Assembly (NCBI GenBank): GCA_964563855.1
Contig: CAZLYU010000001.1
Span: 149,228 to 213,227, forward strand
DNA: 64,000 bases
DNA from: JAFGRR01 sp964563855
GTDB lineage: Bacteria; Planctomycetota; Phycisphaerae; UBA1845; Fen-1342
Direction of reading: 5' to 3'
Shown here: positions 1 to 9,400 of the stretch, piece by piece
How positions within the stretch are numbered: the stretch's first letter is position 1
Layout: every line of letters starts with the position of its first letter
Made by a program: the position numbers and the translations under genes
Notes under the pieces: model-generated
Told to the model about the DNA's origin: nothing
Database searches by the model: none
Seen by the model: only the letters and a program-made list of their open reading frames with translations

Positions 1-1475
1 TCGCCCTGAGGCGCGACTGGTCCGCGTATCACGTGCTGCTTTTCTCGACGTACGGCCCGGCCGACGGCGCCGCGCTCCACTTCTTCGTGCGCAGCGGCGA
101 CGCTTCCCCACTCGAGTGGACGCAAACCATCAGCGCCACGTCGGGCTGGAAGCTCCATCGCATCGACCTCGCCCCCATCGCCGACGCGGTCGACCTCGAA
201 GACATCCGCGCCATTGGCTGGCGCGCCGCGCCCGCTCAGCAGCAGACGGTCGACCTGTTTCTCGACGACGTCATCCTCGCCGACAACACCCTGCCCATCC
301 TTACGACGCCCTCCGACGACGCCGCATCGCTCTATGCCTTCGAACAAGGCCGGCGAATCCACGTTGGCGTAGCCGGGCGCTTCGAGCTCGCGTTCATGGA
401 CGGTCTGCTGGTCGGCTGGTGGGAGAATCCCACGCCGCCCGCCGCGCTGAAACCGCGAACGCCTGCGCCGACCGACCCCGCGGACGCCGCGTCCGTGGCG
501 CCCGACGAAACGCCGCGCAAACGCAACCTGACCGTCTGGTCGGGTCTCGGACCCCACCCGACCCCGCTCGCGGCCGACGCGGCTTCCCCGGTCGGGTTCG
601 CCCCCGACGACGACGACCCGGAGACGATTCAGAGCTGGGGCGTCGCGGTCGCCGCTTCACAGGAAGTCGCCTCCGCACTGCCGCAGCGCGTCGTGATCGT
701 CGGCCGGCAACGCTACCTGTCGAGCCCGCTCGCCGCCCCGGAGCCGAGCCAGTCGCCCGGTCACGACTGGCGCTACGTGATCTACCCCGACGGCGCCGTC
801 TACACGACCGTCGTCTCCAACGCACCAACCGACACGGGCTGGAGCGCGGCGACGGTCGGATACGCGATCGCTCTCACCGCACGCGCCGGCTTCCGCGCGC
901 CACGCCCAGACGTCGGCTTCGCGTTGCTCAGTCGGCCAGGCGCCGCCGACCTGCTTTGGGCGCCGCACGACGCGTCCAGCGCGCAGCGCGGCTGGAATCT
1001 GATCGACGATGACGCTCGCCGCGTGGTCACGGTGCTGGGGGGCGTTCCAGCCGAAGCGCGTGTCGAGTCCTCCCACCTGCTCAGATTCTGGCCGACCGAC
1101 CTCGACGCATTGGTCGATGCCGCTGCGTTCGTCGACGATTATCGGCTGCCGGCGCGTCTTGACGTCATCGCCGGCGACCTCGTTACCGACGCGTCCGGCG
1201 ACCGCAACCAGGACGGCTTCAACGAGGCGCAGGGCTGTTACGAGCTAGCACTTGTTGACGGCGTCGCGCGGGTGAAACTGGATCCGCGCGGCATCTTGCG
1301 ACACCACCCGCGCCTGCGCGTCAGAGGGCCCGCCGAAGCGCGCCTCTGGGCGTATGTGGACGGACGGCGTATTACTGACATCACGCCGCTCGGCCCCGGT
1401 CAGTGGCTGCTGCGATTGCCCGCGGTCTTGAGTGCTGAAGCCGAGCTCGAGGTGCACGCCGCGATCACGCCTTGA
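1..1475 (+). CDS. Secreted or surface protein, C-terminal part (5' end outside window)
   Basis: The reading frame is open from base 3 without a start that looks genuine, so the gene begins before the window. About 490 residues are visible. The first part has the look of a beta-sandwich carbohydrate-binding-like domain, ending in a LFLDDV strand typical of such modules. A Pro/Ala-rich linker of about 60 residues follows. Near the C-terminus there is an Asp/Asn-rich stretch (DASGDRNQDGFNEAQGCYEL) that resembles the Ca-binding-type loop seen in exported proteins of planctomycetes. No catalytic motif is recognisable and I cannot assign a function. It precedes mcsA by about 75 bases on the same strand. 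Confidence 0.55.
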   Translation, partial: ALRRDWSAYHVLLFSTYGPADGAALHFFVRSGDASPLEWTQTISATSGWKLHRIDLAPIADAVDLEDIRAIGWRAAPAQQQTVDLFLDDVILADNTLPILTTPSDDAASLYAFEQGRRIHVGVAGRFELAFMDGLLVGWWENPTPPAALKPRTPAPTDPADAASVAPDETPRKRNLTVWSGLGPHPTPLAADAASPVGFAPDDDDPETIQSWGVAVAASQEVASALPQRVVIVGRQRYLSSPLAAPEPSQSPGHDWRYVIYPDGAVYTTVVSNAPTDTGWSAATVGYAIALTARAGFRAPRPDVGFALLSRPGAADLLWAPHDASSAQRGWNLIDDDARRVVTVLGGVPAEARVESSHLLRFWPTDLDALVDAAAFVDDYRLPARLDVIAGDLVTDASGDRNQDGFNEAQGCYELALVDGVARVKLDPRGILRHHPRLRVRGPAEARLWAYVDGRRITDITPLGPGQWLLRLPAVLSAEAELEVHAAITP

Positions 1476-1550
1476 CGGGTCTAGGCGCGCTTCATAGCAT
1501 CAATGTCAAGCCGAGGGACGCTTCTGACCATCGGCTCGGAGGCGCGTTCC

Positions 1551-2048
1551 ATGGGTTTGTGTGAGCGTTGTAAAAAGTCGCACGCAACCTTCCATCTCAC
1601 CAATATCGATACCGATGGCGAAAAGGCGGAGCGGCATCTGTGCGAGCGGTGCGCGGTCAAGGAAGGGCTCATGCACGTCCAAAAGCCGACCGTCAACGTC
1701 AGCGATGTGCTCGAATCGTTCGTCGCCAGCACCCGCGAGCAGAGCGGCGGCGGCGGCCTGGTCTGCGAGCATTGCGGCATGAGTTACGTCGAGTTCCGTA
1801 ACCAGGGCTTGCTCGGTTGCCCGCACGACTACGACTCATTCGAAGGCGCCCTGACGCAGATCATCGAACGCGCCCAAGGCGGCGGCTCGACGCACACCGG
1901 GAAGACGCCGAAGTCGCTCGGGCGCCCACGCGTTACTCAGCAAGACATTCGCAAGCTGCAACGCCAACTCGAAGAGGCGGTCGCCGCGGAAGACTATGAG
2001 CGCGCGGCCGAACTCCGCGATCGCATCGCGAAGGTGGAGCAGGCATGA
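1551..2048 (+). CDS. mcsA: McsA-type zinc-finger/UVR-domain activator of protein arginine kinase
   Basis: The 165-residue protein has paired zinc-binding cysteines at the start (CERC twice), a further CEHC, and a GCPHDY motif, followed by a C-terminal UVR motif (QLEEAVAAEDYERAAELRDRI). This is the architecture of McsA, which binds and activates the arginine kinase McsB in the Clp stress pathway. An upstream ATG at 1503 is open, but GGAGG at 1538-1542 lies 8 bases before the ATG at 1551, so I chose the latter. The stop overlaps the mcsB start in an ATGA, indicating translational coupling. In Firmicutes the operon also has ctsR and clpC; neither is here. Confidence 0.9.
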   Translation: MGLCERCKKSHATFHLTNIDTDGEKAERHLCERCAVKEGLMHVQKPTVNVSDVLESFVASTREQSGGGGLVCEHCGMSYVEFRNQGLLGCPHDYDSFEGALTQIIERAQGGGSTHTGKTPKSLGRPRVTQQDIRKLQRQLEEAVAAEDYERAAELRDRIAKVEQA

Positions 2049-3106
2049 ACCAACCGCTGGACGACGTAGTGCGCGGCAGTGGCGAGTGGCTTCGTGGCGA
2101 AGGGCCGCTCCACGAAATCGTCATCTCGACGCGCATCCGCCTGGCCCGCAACATCGCTGGCTTCCCCTTTCTGTCGCGCGCCGACGCCGACCAACGCCGC
2201 GAAGTCGCCGACACCGCCCTCGGTGCGGTTCGCAAGGCGGGCGGCATGGCCGACTTTCTGCAGTTCGACGTCGAGTCGCTCGAAGAGCTCGACCGCACAT
2301 TGCTCGTCGAGCGACACCTCATCAGCCGGCAACACGCCGAGAGCAGCGGCGCCCGCGCCGTCGCGTTTCATCCGTCCGAAAACGCGGCGATCATGGTTAA
2401 CGAAGAAGACCACCTGCGCATTCAGGTGCTGCGTTCAGGGCTGCAGCTCGAGCCCGCGTGGCAGCAGGTCAACGAGATCGACGACGCGCTCGAGGCTCAG
2501 CTCGAGTACGCGTTTCACAGCCGCTACGGTTATCTCACCGCCTGCCCCACCAACGTGGGCACCGGGTTGCGCGTCTCGGTCATGCTGCACCTGCCCGCCC
2601 TGAAAATGACCAACGAACTCGAGAAGGTCGGCCAGGCCGCACGCGATATGAACCTCGCCGTTCGCGGCCTGCACGGCGAGGGCAGCGAGGCCTTAGGCGA
2701 CTTCTTCCAGATTTCGAACCAGGTCACGCTCGGCCGCGATGAATCCGAGATCCTCGAAGACTTCGCCCGCGTCGTCATCCCCAAAATTGTCGAGTACGAG
2801 CAGGCGACGCGTCAGGCGCTGGTCAGCGGGAAGGCCGCCATGCTCGATGACCGCGTGTTCCGCGCCCTCGGCGTCCTGCAGAACGCACGCCTCATGAGTT
2901 CGTCGGAAGCCATGCGCTATCTCTCGCACGTTCGCATGGGGCTGCACACCGGCCGCATCGCCGGCGCCGATGTCCGCACCGTCAACGAATTGTTTCTCCA
3001 CACACAACCCGCCCACCTGCAACGATTGCGCGGTGAGCGGCTCAGCGGCGAGCAGCGCAGCCAAGTACGCGCCGCCCTCATTCGCGAGCGGATGTGCCCA
3101 AACTAG
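2045..3106 (+). CDS. mcsB: Protein-arginine kinase McsB
   Basis: This is a 353-residue phosphagen-kinase-fold enzyme that phosphorylates arginines of proteins, marking them for Clp degradation in organisms where it has been studied. Visible motifs are the nucleotide-contacting STRIR at residues 28-32, the catalytic NEED loop at 119-122 and CPTNVGTG at 167-174, in the order and spacing of McsB. The length is normal. Translation starts inside the last codons of mcsA (ATGA overlap). The product is cytosolic. A heat-shock regulator binding site was not recognised upstream. Confidence 0.93.
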   Translation: MNQPLDDVVRGSGEWLRGEGPLHEIVISTRIRLARNIAGFPFLSRADADQRREVADTALGAVRKAGGMADFLQFDVESLEELDRTLLVERHLISRQHAESSGARAVAFHPSENAAIMVNEEDHLRIQVLRSGLQLEPAWQQVNEIDDALEAQLEYAFHSRYGYLTACPTNVGTGLRVSVMLHLPALKMTNELEKVGQAARDMNLAVRGLHGEGSEALGDFFQISNQVTLGRDESEILEDFARVVIPKIVEYEQATRQALVSGKAAMLDDRVFRALGVLQNARLMSSSEAMRYLSHVRMGLHTGRIAGADVRTVNELFLHTQPAHLQRLRGERLSGEQRSQVRAALIRERMCPN

Positions 3107-3138
3107 CCAGGGCCCGCTCGCACCACCTTCCGCAATAG

Positions 3139-3467
3139 TGCTCAATCCTAAAAGCCGGTTTGACCGACCCGGTCGCCGCGGCCCGCGAGGCCGGCTCCGA
3201 CGACAACGAAACCCGCATGATCGAACTCGCCGGCAAGCAAGCGACATCCTCGAGCGCCGCCGGCATGTCCGCCAAGCCGCCGCCGACACGAAGGTCAAAA
3301 TTGTCGGTGCGATTTATGACATCGAGTCGGGTAAGGTGGACTGGCTTGGCGGGCATCCGGATCAGGCGAAACGGATCGGGCGTCTCGCCAGAAGCAAAGA
3401 CGGGTCCAATGCGATGAAACCCGTCGCAGAGCAGGCCGCGCACCGGGAGCTGCCCGGAGAGCGCTAA
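3139..3467 (+). pseudogene. Remnant of a beta-carbonic anhydrase-like gene (C-terminal part, frameshifted)
   Basis: Two overlapping frames together read like the last ~110 residues of a planctomycete-type beta-carbonic anhydrase. The first frame covers LTDPVAAAREAGS to about base 3240 and the second continues SDILERRRHVRQ, then KIVGAIYDIESGKVDWLG. The KIVGA-YD--SGKV signature is the usual last strand pair of that family. Joining the halves requires a one-base shift near 3240. The N-terminal zinc ligands are absent, because mcsB ends at 3106. I infer a truncated, decayed copy; a sequencing error could explain the shift but not the missing front. It fills the 378-base space between mcsB and argG. 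Confidence 0.5.
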
Positions 3468-3484
3468 ACGATCGAGAGGTGGCT

Positions 3485-4678
3485 GTGTCGCAGAAGACCG
3501 TGGTGCTGGCGTATTCCGGCGGACTCGATACCTGCTACTGTCTCTGGCTCCTTCGCGAGCAAGGCTGGCGCGTCATCGCCGCCACCGTCGACACCGGCGG
3601 GTTCTCCGCCGACGACCAGGCCCTCATCCGATCACGCGCCGAGCGGCTCGGCGGCGAACACGTCGTCATCGACGCACGCCAAGCCGTCTACAACGACTTC
3701 GTCAGCTACATCATCAAAGGCAATATTCTGCGCGGCGGCGTCTATCCACTCTGCGTCGGCGCCGAACGCGTGCAGCAGGCGATCGAAATCGCGCGGCTCG
3801 CCGAACAGCACAACGCGGTCGCCGTGGCGCACGGCTCAACCGGCGCCGGAAACGACCAGATTCGCTTCGACGTCGTCCTGCGCACGATGCTGCCCAACAT
3901 CGAGATCATCGCCCCCATCCGCAGCGAAAACGTCTCACGCCAAACCTCGACCGAGAAGCTCCGCGCCGCCGGCGTCGAAATCCCGGCCAAAACCACCGAT
4001 CTCTCGATCAACCAGTCGCTCTGGGGCACAACCATCGGCGGCCGTGAAATCCACGAGCCATGGAACGCCCCGCAAGACGACGCCTGGACAATCACGCGCC
4101 ACAGCGCCGACGCCGCCGAACCCATCGAACTCACCCTGCACTTCGAACGCGGCCTGCCAATCGCCCTGAACGACGACACCCTCGACGGCGTGACCCTCAT
4201 CCAACGCCTCAACACGCTCGCCGCCGAACGCGGCGTGGGCCGCGGCGTGCATCTCGGCGACACCATCCTCGGCATCAAGGGACGCATCGCCTTCGAAGCG
4301 CCGGCCCCGCTTGTCCTCATCGACGCCCACCGCGAACTCGAGAAGCTCGTGCTCACCAAGTGGCAGCAGTATTGGAAGGAAACCCTGTCCAGCTTCTACG
4401 GCAATCTCCTGCACGAGGCGCTCTACTTCGAACCGGTCATGCGCGATATCGAAGCCATGCTCGATAGCTCGCAACAGCGCGTCAGCGGATCCGCGCGCGT
4501 GCGCCTGAGCAACGGCCGCTGCGCTGTACAGGGCGTACAGTCGCCGTACAGCCTGGTTGCCTCCGATGTGGCGCGGTACGGTGAAGAACAGGGTTACTGG
4601 AACGGAGCGGATGCCGCCGGCTTCGCGAAGCTGCACGGATTGCAGGCGGCGATGGCGCATTGGGTGTCAAAACGATAG
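3485..4678 (+). CDS. argG: Argininosuccinate synthase
   Basis: The product ligates citrulline and aspartate using ATP in arginine biosynthesis. The P-loop-like SGGLDT lies near residue 11, and HGSTGAGNDQ, the citrulline/aspartate-contacting region, lies near residue 115. Length (397 residues) is normal for the family. GTG codons at 3479 and 3485 are both possible starts; GAGAGG at 3474-3479 sits 5 bases before 3485, which I prefer. No other arginine gene is adjacent, as is common in genomes with scattered biosynthetic genes. The substrate-binding motifs look intact. Confidence 0.95.
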   Translation: MSQKTVVLAYSGGLDTCYCLWLLREQGWRVIAATVDTGGFSADDQALIRSRAERLGGEHVVIDARQAVYNDFVSYIIKGNILRGGVYPLCVGAERVQQAIEIARLAEQHNAVAVAHGSTGAGNDQIRFDVVLRTMLPNIEIIAPIRSENVSRQTSTEKLRAAGVEIPAKTTDLSINQSLWGTTIGGREIHEPWNAPQDDAWTITRHSADAAEPIELTLHFERGLPIALNDDTLDGVTLIQRLNTLAAERGVGRGVHLGDTILGIKGRIAFEAPAPLVLIDAHRELEKLVLTKWQQYWKETLSSFYGNLLHEALYFEPVMRDIEAMLDSSQQRVSGSARVRLSNGRCAVQGVQSPYSLVASDVARYGEEQGYWNGADAAGFAKLHGLQAAMAHWVSKR

Positions 4679-4736
4679 ACGGGTTCGAGGCCGGAAAGGA
4701 CTGACGCCTCGCCCCGCGGATTGGATTCATGCCGCC

Positions 4737-5564
4737 ATGGGGGCCCACACCACGATTCCGCTTCACCGCCTGCTCGACCCGCGGTCCACGCCTGCCGCCG
4801 CCGCCGCGGAACCCTTCGCTGAAGCGGTGAACATTCCACTGGACCAGATCGCCGCCAGAATCTACGAGCTGCCGCCACCATCCGACACCGTCTGGATCGC
4901 CGCCTGCGACCCGGCCCGCGACGCGGCGGCGCTGCTCGAGCGCCTCGGCCGGCGCACCTGCATCATTCCCGCCGAGCCGTGCGACGCCGACGATCGCGTC
5001 CGTCCGCGCGGACGGCTTTGGCGGCCGTCCAACGTCGTCACGCACTTCCTGCGCGACTCGGCCCGCACCGTGTTTCGTCAGTCGACCGCCGTCAAACATT
5101 CAATCTCCGCCCTCGACCTGGGTTGCGGCGTGGGTCGCGACGCGGTCTATCTCGCGGCGCTTGGCTGGCGTGTCAGCGCGATCGACCACCTGCCCGACGC
5201 GCTCACCCGCGCCACCAATCTGGCACGCGTGCACGCGGTGGATCCGCGCAACATCACGTGGATCCAGGCCGACGTTGCCGCACCGCTCACACCGCTGAAG
5301 GGAGAGCGATTCGACGTGGTGTTGGCGTCGCGCCTGCACCTGCCCAACGTCATCGAGTTGTCGTCCAACTGGGTGGCGCCCAACGGCGTGCTGCTGCTCG
5401 AACTGCTCACGCGCGATCACGCCCAGCGCTGCGGTAAGCCTGTGCATCCCGTGGATCCCGCCGCCGCACGCGCAGCACTCGACGGATGGCGCCTGCTCGC
5501 GTTCGAAGTCGCTCAGGTGGCCGACGCCGAAGTTTTGTCCGTTGTCGCGGTTCGTCCCGGTTGA
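4737..5564 (+). CDS. SAM-dependent methyltransferase with N-terminal rhodanese-like segment
   Basis: The C-terminal half is a class I methyltransferase: motif I is LDLGCGVGRD, followed by an acidic residue after the second strand (SAIDHLPDAL) and a motif IV-like DVVLASRLHL. The first ~90 residues (WIAACDPARDAAALLERLG) resemble a rhodanese-type sulfur-transferase fold without an obvious catalytic Cys. The substrate cannot be told. Tellurite/thiopurine-resistance-type methyltransferases have the same core, so that is one possibility. The ATG at 4737 is the first good start after the argG stop; the ATG at 4729 is out of frame. Confidence 0.7.
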   Translation: MGAHTTIPLHRLLDPRSTPAAAAAEPFAEAVNIPLDQIAARIYELPPPSDTVWIAACDPARDAAALLERLGRRTCIIPAEPCDADDRVRPRGRLWRPSNVVTHFLRDSARTVFRQSTAVKHSISALDLGCGVGRDAVYLAALGWRVSAIDHLPDALTRATNLARVHAVDPRNITWIQADVAAPLTPLKGERFDVVLASRLHLPNVIELSSNWVAPNGVLLLELLTRDHAQRCGKPVHPVDPAAARAALDGWRLLAFEVAQVADAEVLSVVAVRPG

Positions 5565-5605
5565 TCAGTAAGGTTGCAACCCGCGCGAGTCACCGCCGTA
5601 GCGGG

Positions 5606-6259
5606 TCAGCCGTCGTTGGCTGCCGACGGCTGCTGCGCCGGCTCTTCACCGCGCAGCAAGCGGCGAATGTTGTCGCGATGGCGCACAATGATCAGCACGC
5701 TGAGCAGGACCGCGATAGTCAGCAACGGCCAGCCGTTCACCAGCGTCAGCCCGCGCTGCGCCATCACCACCCACACCGCAATCGGAAAGACACCCGCGAG
5801 CGCCAGCGAACCCACCGAGACCCGACCCGAGCCATACCGGCCCGCGGCGTACCCCAGCAATGCGACGATCATCGCGACCGTGTAATACGGAAACACGCCC
5901 AGCCCCATGCCGATCGTCGTCGCTACACCCTTCCCGCCGCGAAAGCCGAGATAAACCGGGAAAAGGTGCCCAAGCACCGCAGCGAGACCAACCGCGACCC
6001 ACAGCAGCAAGTCGATCGCGCTCGGCAGCGCCGGCGTCACGAGCCAGCCGTAAGCCAGCGTGGGCGCCAAACCCTTGGCGATGTCGAGCGCAAGCGTCAG
6101 CTTGCCCCACTTCGATCCAACCACCCGACCGACATTCGTCGCCCCGATGTTCTTGCTGCCCTGCGTCCGCACGTCGACGCCCCGACTTAGGCCGATGATC
6201 AGCCCGAACGGAATCGCGCCGAGCAGGTACGCGGCAAGAATCGACAGCAGCGGGATCAT
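5606..6259 (-). CDS. plsY: Glycerol-3-phosphate acyltransferase PlsY
   Basis: This integral membrane enzyme (217 residues, about five membrane spans) transfers acyl from acyl-phosphate to glycerol 3-phosphate, the first step of phospholipid synthesis. The family motifs are clear: GAIPFG near the N-terminus, GSKNIGATNVGR, and the GHLFPVYLGFRGGKGVAT region. Length is typical. It converges on the methyltransferase gene, 41 bases away, and diverges from dnaE2. The partner gene plsX is not in the window. Confidence 0.94.
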   Translation of the reverse strand: MIPLLSILAAYLLGAIPFGLIIGLSRGVDVRTQGSKNIGATNVGRVVGSKWGKLTLALDIAKGLAPTLAYGWLVTPALPSAIDLLLWVAVGLAAVLGHLFPVYLGFRGGKGVATTIGMGLGVFPYYTVAMIVALLGYAAGRYGSGRVSVGSLALAGVFPIAVWVVMAQRGLTLVNGWPLLTIAVLLSVLIIVRHRDNIRRLLRGEEPAQQPSAANDG

Positions 6260-6456
6260 GAACAGCGAGTTCGTGGGGGTGCGGGAAACACGCGACGGAG
6301 CTTAGTCGCCGTCACCAGCGAACGCCATGCGGGGGGCGGCGTCGGCACCGTTCGACGCCGCGTTTTACGGTTCGATCAACATGGCGCTAGGTGCGGCATG
6401 GCGTTGGTGCTATGATATGTTCGGTATTTGTTTGCGTTCCCGCTCGAGCACCCAAC

Positions 6457-9400
6457 ATGCCCGACCCGCCGCACGCCAAGCTCAACCAACCCTCACGCCG
6501 CATGCCCCAAACGCCGCGCCCGCCGCTCGATTTCAACGGCCCGGCGTACGCGGAACTGCATTGTCTCAGCAATTTCTCGTTCCTGCGCGGTGCTTCGCAC
6601 CCCGAAGAACTCGTGATTCGCGCCGCGGATCTCGGCTACGCCGCCATCGCGATGACCGACCGCAACTCGCTGGCCGGCGTCGTGCGTGCGCACGTCGCCG
6701 CTCGCGACCACGACATTCATCTGATCATCGGCGCCGAGATCACGCCGCGCGATGCACCCCCGATCGTGCTGCTCGCGCCGCATCGCAACGCGTATGCCCG
6801 CCTCGCGCGGCTCATCACGCTGGGTCGACGTCGGGCGCCCAAGGGCCAGTGTTTTCTCGATCTCGACGATGTCCTGACGCTGCATGACAGCGGCCTGATC
6901 GCCATCGCCCGCTCACCAAACCCCTATGACGATCCGACCGCAACGCGGCGTTCATGGACGGGACCGTGGACCCTGCTCGACTACCTCGGCGCCTATCGCG
7001 ACGCGTTTGGCGACGATTGCTATCTCGCGGCCGATCTGGGCTACGTGCAGCCCGACGCAGTGCGCCTCGCCGAACTCGCCGCGCTGAGCGACGCCAGCCG
7101 GACGCCGCTCGTCGCGACCAACAACGTGCACTATCACGATGCAGCCGGGCGCTTTCTGCAGGATGTGTTGGTCTGTGTCCGCGAGAAGTGCACCGTGCAC
7201 GAAGCCGGCACACGACTCTTCCCCAACGCCGAGCGGCATTTGCGAACCCGTGACGAGATCGCGCGACGTTACGCGGCGTATCCCGAAGCGCTGGCGCGCA
7301 CCGCCGAGATCGCAAAGCGCTGCACATTCGAACTGGATGAACTCAAGTATGAGTATCCGCACGAACTGGTCCCGCAGGGCCGTCAGCCGCGCGAGTATCT
7401 CGAGGCGCTGGTCTGGCGAGGCGCAGCAGCGCGGATCGGTCCCAACCCGCTGCAGACACAAACCGACGATGATGGCGCCCGCGAAACGGATATCGAGGCG
7501 AACAACCGCGCCATCGCCGCCGCTTTGCCGACCGCCATTCGCGAGCGAATCGAAGCAGAGCTCGCGCTGATTCGTGAGCTCAGCTATGAGTATTACTTTC
7601 TCACGGTGTGGGACTTGGTGCGCTTTGCGCGCCGTCGCAACATTCTGTGTCAGGGGCGCGGCTCGGCGGCGAACTCCGTGGTCTGCTATTGCCTGGGGGT
7701 GACCGCGGTCGATCCGTTGAAAGTGGATCTGCTGTTCGAGCGATTTATCAGCAAGCAGCGCAACGAGCCGCCGGATATCGACATCGACTTCGAACACAAC
7801 CGCCGCGAGGAAGTCTTTCAATACATCTACCAGAAGTATGGTCGCGAACGGGCGGCGATTACCGCGGAAGTGGTCACCTACCGACCGCGATCAGCCGTGC
7901 GCGATGTCGGCAAGGCGCTCGGATTGTCGCTCGATCGCGTCGACCGCATGGCGAAAGTGATGGATTACTGGCAGCGCGACATCACCGACGATGTCGTCCG
8001 GCACGCCGGGCTCGACCCCCAAGACCGCACCGTGCAATGTGTGCTGCGTCTAGTGCGCCAGATTCTCGGTTTTCCGCGGCATTTGTCGCAGCATGTGGGC
8101 GGGTTCGTGATCACCGAGACGCCGCTGTGCGAGATCGTGCCGCTGCAAAACGGCGCGATGCCGGACCGCGTGTTCATCGAGTGGGACAAAGATGACATCG
8201 AAGTGCTGGGAATGCTCAAGGTGGATTGTCTCGCATTGGGAATGCTCTCGGCGTTGCAGGAAGCCCTTTGCTTGCTGCAACGTGGGACTGAGGGAGGCAG
8301 GGACACAGGGACGAAGCCGCCCGGGCGGGCTGTGGCGCTAGTGGAACACGTGAAGTGTAAGGGAACAGCGCATGTCGAGTGTGAGGACGTTTCGAGATCT
8401 CATCGTCTGGCGGGAAGCGATCGAGCTTGCGAAGAAGATTTATATCGTGACGGAGGCGCTTCCGACGAGAGAAGCATACGGGTTAAGCGCGCAAATGCGT
8501 CGAGCAGCAGTATCGATCCCGTCGAACATTGCCGAGGGAAATGCGCGCAACAGCCGAGAGGAGTCCTTGCAGTTCCTGTACGTCGCACGAGGGTCGCTTG
8601 CAGAGCTCGAAACCCAATGCATCTTGAGCGAGACGTTGCAGATGGTGACTGCAACTCCTGCAAAGCTAACGAACCTGCTCACGGAAACAGACAGACTGCT
8701 ACAAGGCCTGATTCGCAGCTTGAAACATCCACAGATCAGTTAGAGAAGCATGCAGTCAGCGTCACCGCCGCTACGTCCCCCCGTCCCTCCGTCCCTATGT
8801 CCCTCCTCGACATCCCCGCTGAAGATCCAGCCGTCTACGACATGATCTGCGAAGCCGACACGGTCGGGGTGTTTCAGATTGAGAGTCGGGCGCAGATGTC
8901 GATGTTGCCGCGCCTCAGGCCGCGATGTTTCTATGACCTGGTGATCGAGGTCGCGATCGTGCGACCCGGTCCAATCCAAGGCGGCATGGTGCACCCCTAC
9001 TTGCGACGACGCAACGGCGAGGAGCCGGTGTGGTATCCCGATGACAACGTCAAAGCCGTACTGCACAAGACGCTCGGCGTGCCCCTGTTCCAAGAGCAGG
9101 TGATGCGCCTCGCGATGGTGGCGGGCGGCTTTTCCGCCGGCGAAGCGGATCAACTGCGGCGCGCGATGGCGGCCTGGCGGCGGAGCGGAAACCTCGAGCA
9201 GTTCCACTTCAAGCTCGTCCGCGGCATGCAGGCCAACGGTTACAGCCAGGCCTTCGCCGAGCAGGTGTTCAAACAGATCAGCGGATTCGCCGAGTACGGG
9301 TTCCCTGAAAGCCACTCGGCATCGTTCGCACTATTGGTCTATGCGTCGGCATGGATCAAAAACTACTACCCCAACGTGTTTCTCGCGGCGCTGCTCAACA

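Larger units (their letters stand above)
8284..8803 (+). mobile_element. 520-bp IVS-like element with 37-bp imperfect inverted ends, inside dnaE2
   Basis: The left end (8284-8320) and the reverse complement of the right end (8767-8803) match at 28 of 37 positions by my count. Each end is built of four 8-bp units beginning GGGA (mostly GGGAC), so the mRNA could fold into a long imperfect helix with the element's gene in the loop. The interior is visibly less GC-rich than the surrounding dnaE2. It carries a four-helix-bundle gene of the family encoded by intervening sequences of bacterial 23S rRNA. I see no convincing target-site duplication. It sits in a loop whose length varies among DnaE2 proteins, and the host reading frame stays open across it. 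Confidence 0.8.

Noticed and set aside
5578..5603. ACCCGC/GCGGGT hairpin between the methyltransferase and plsY, possible terminator
   Set aside because: Six-base arms with a long loop and no T run; too weak to call.
8284..8803. Diversity-generating retroelement (Avd relative present)
   Set aside because: No reverse transcriptase and no template/variable repeat pair nearby; the inverted ends fit an IVS-like element better.
8284..8803. Intein in DnaE2
   Set aside because: No N-terminal Cys splicing block, no C-terminal His-Asn and no homing endonuclease motif; the in-frame translation is low-similarity sequence.
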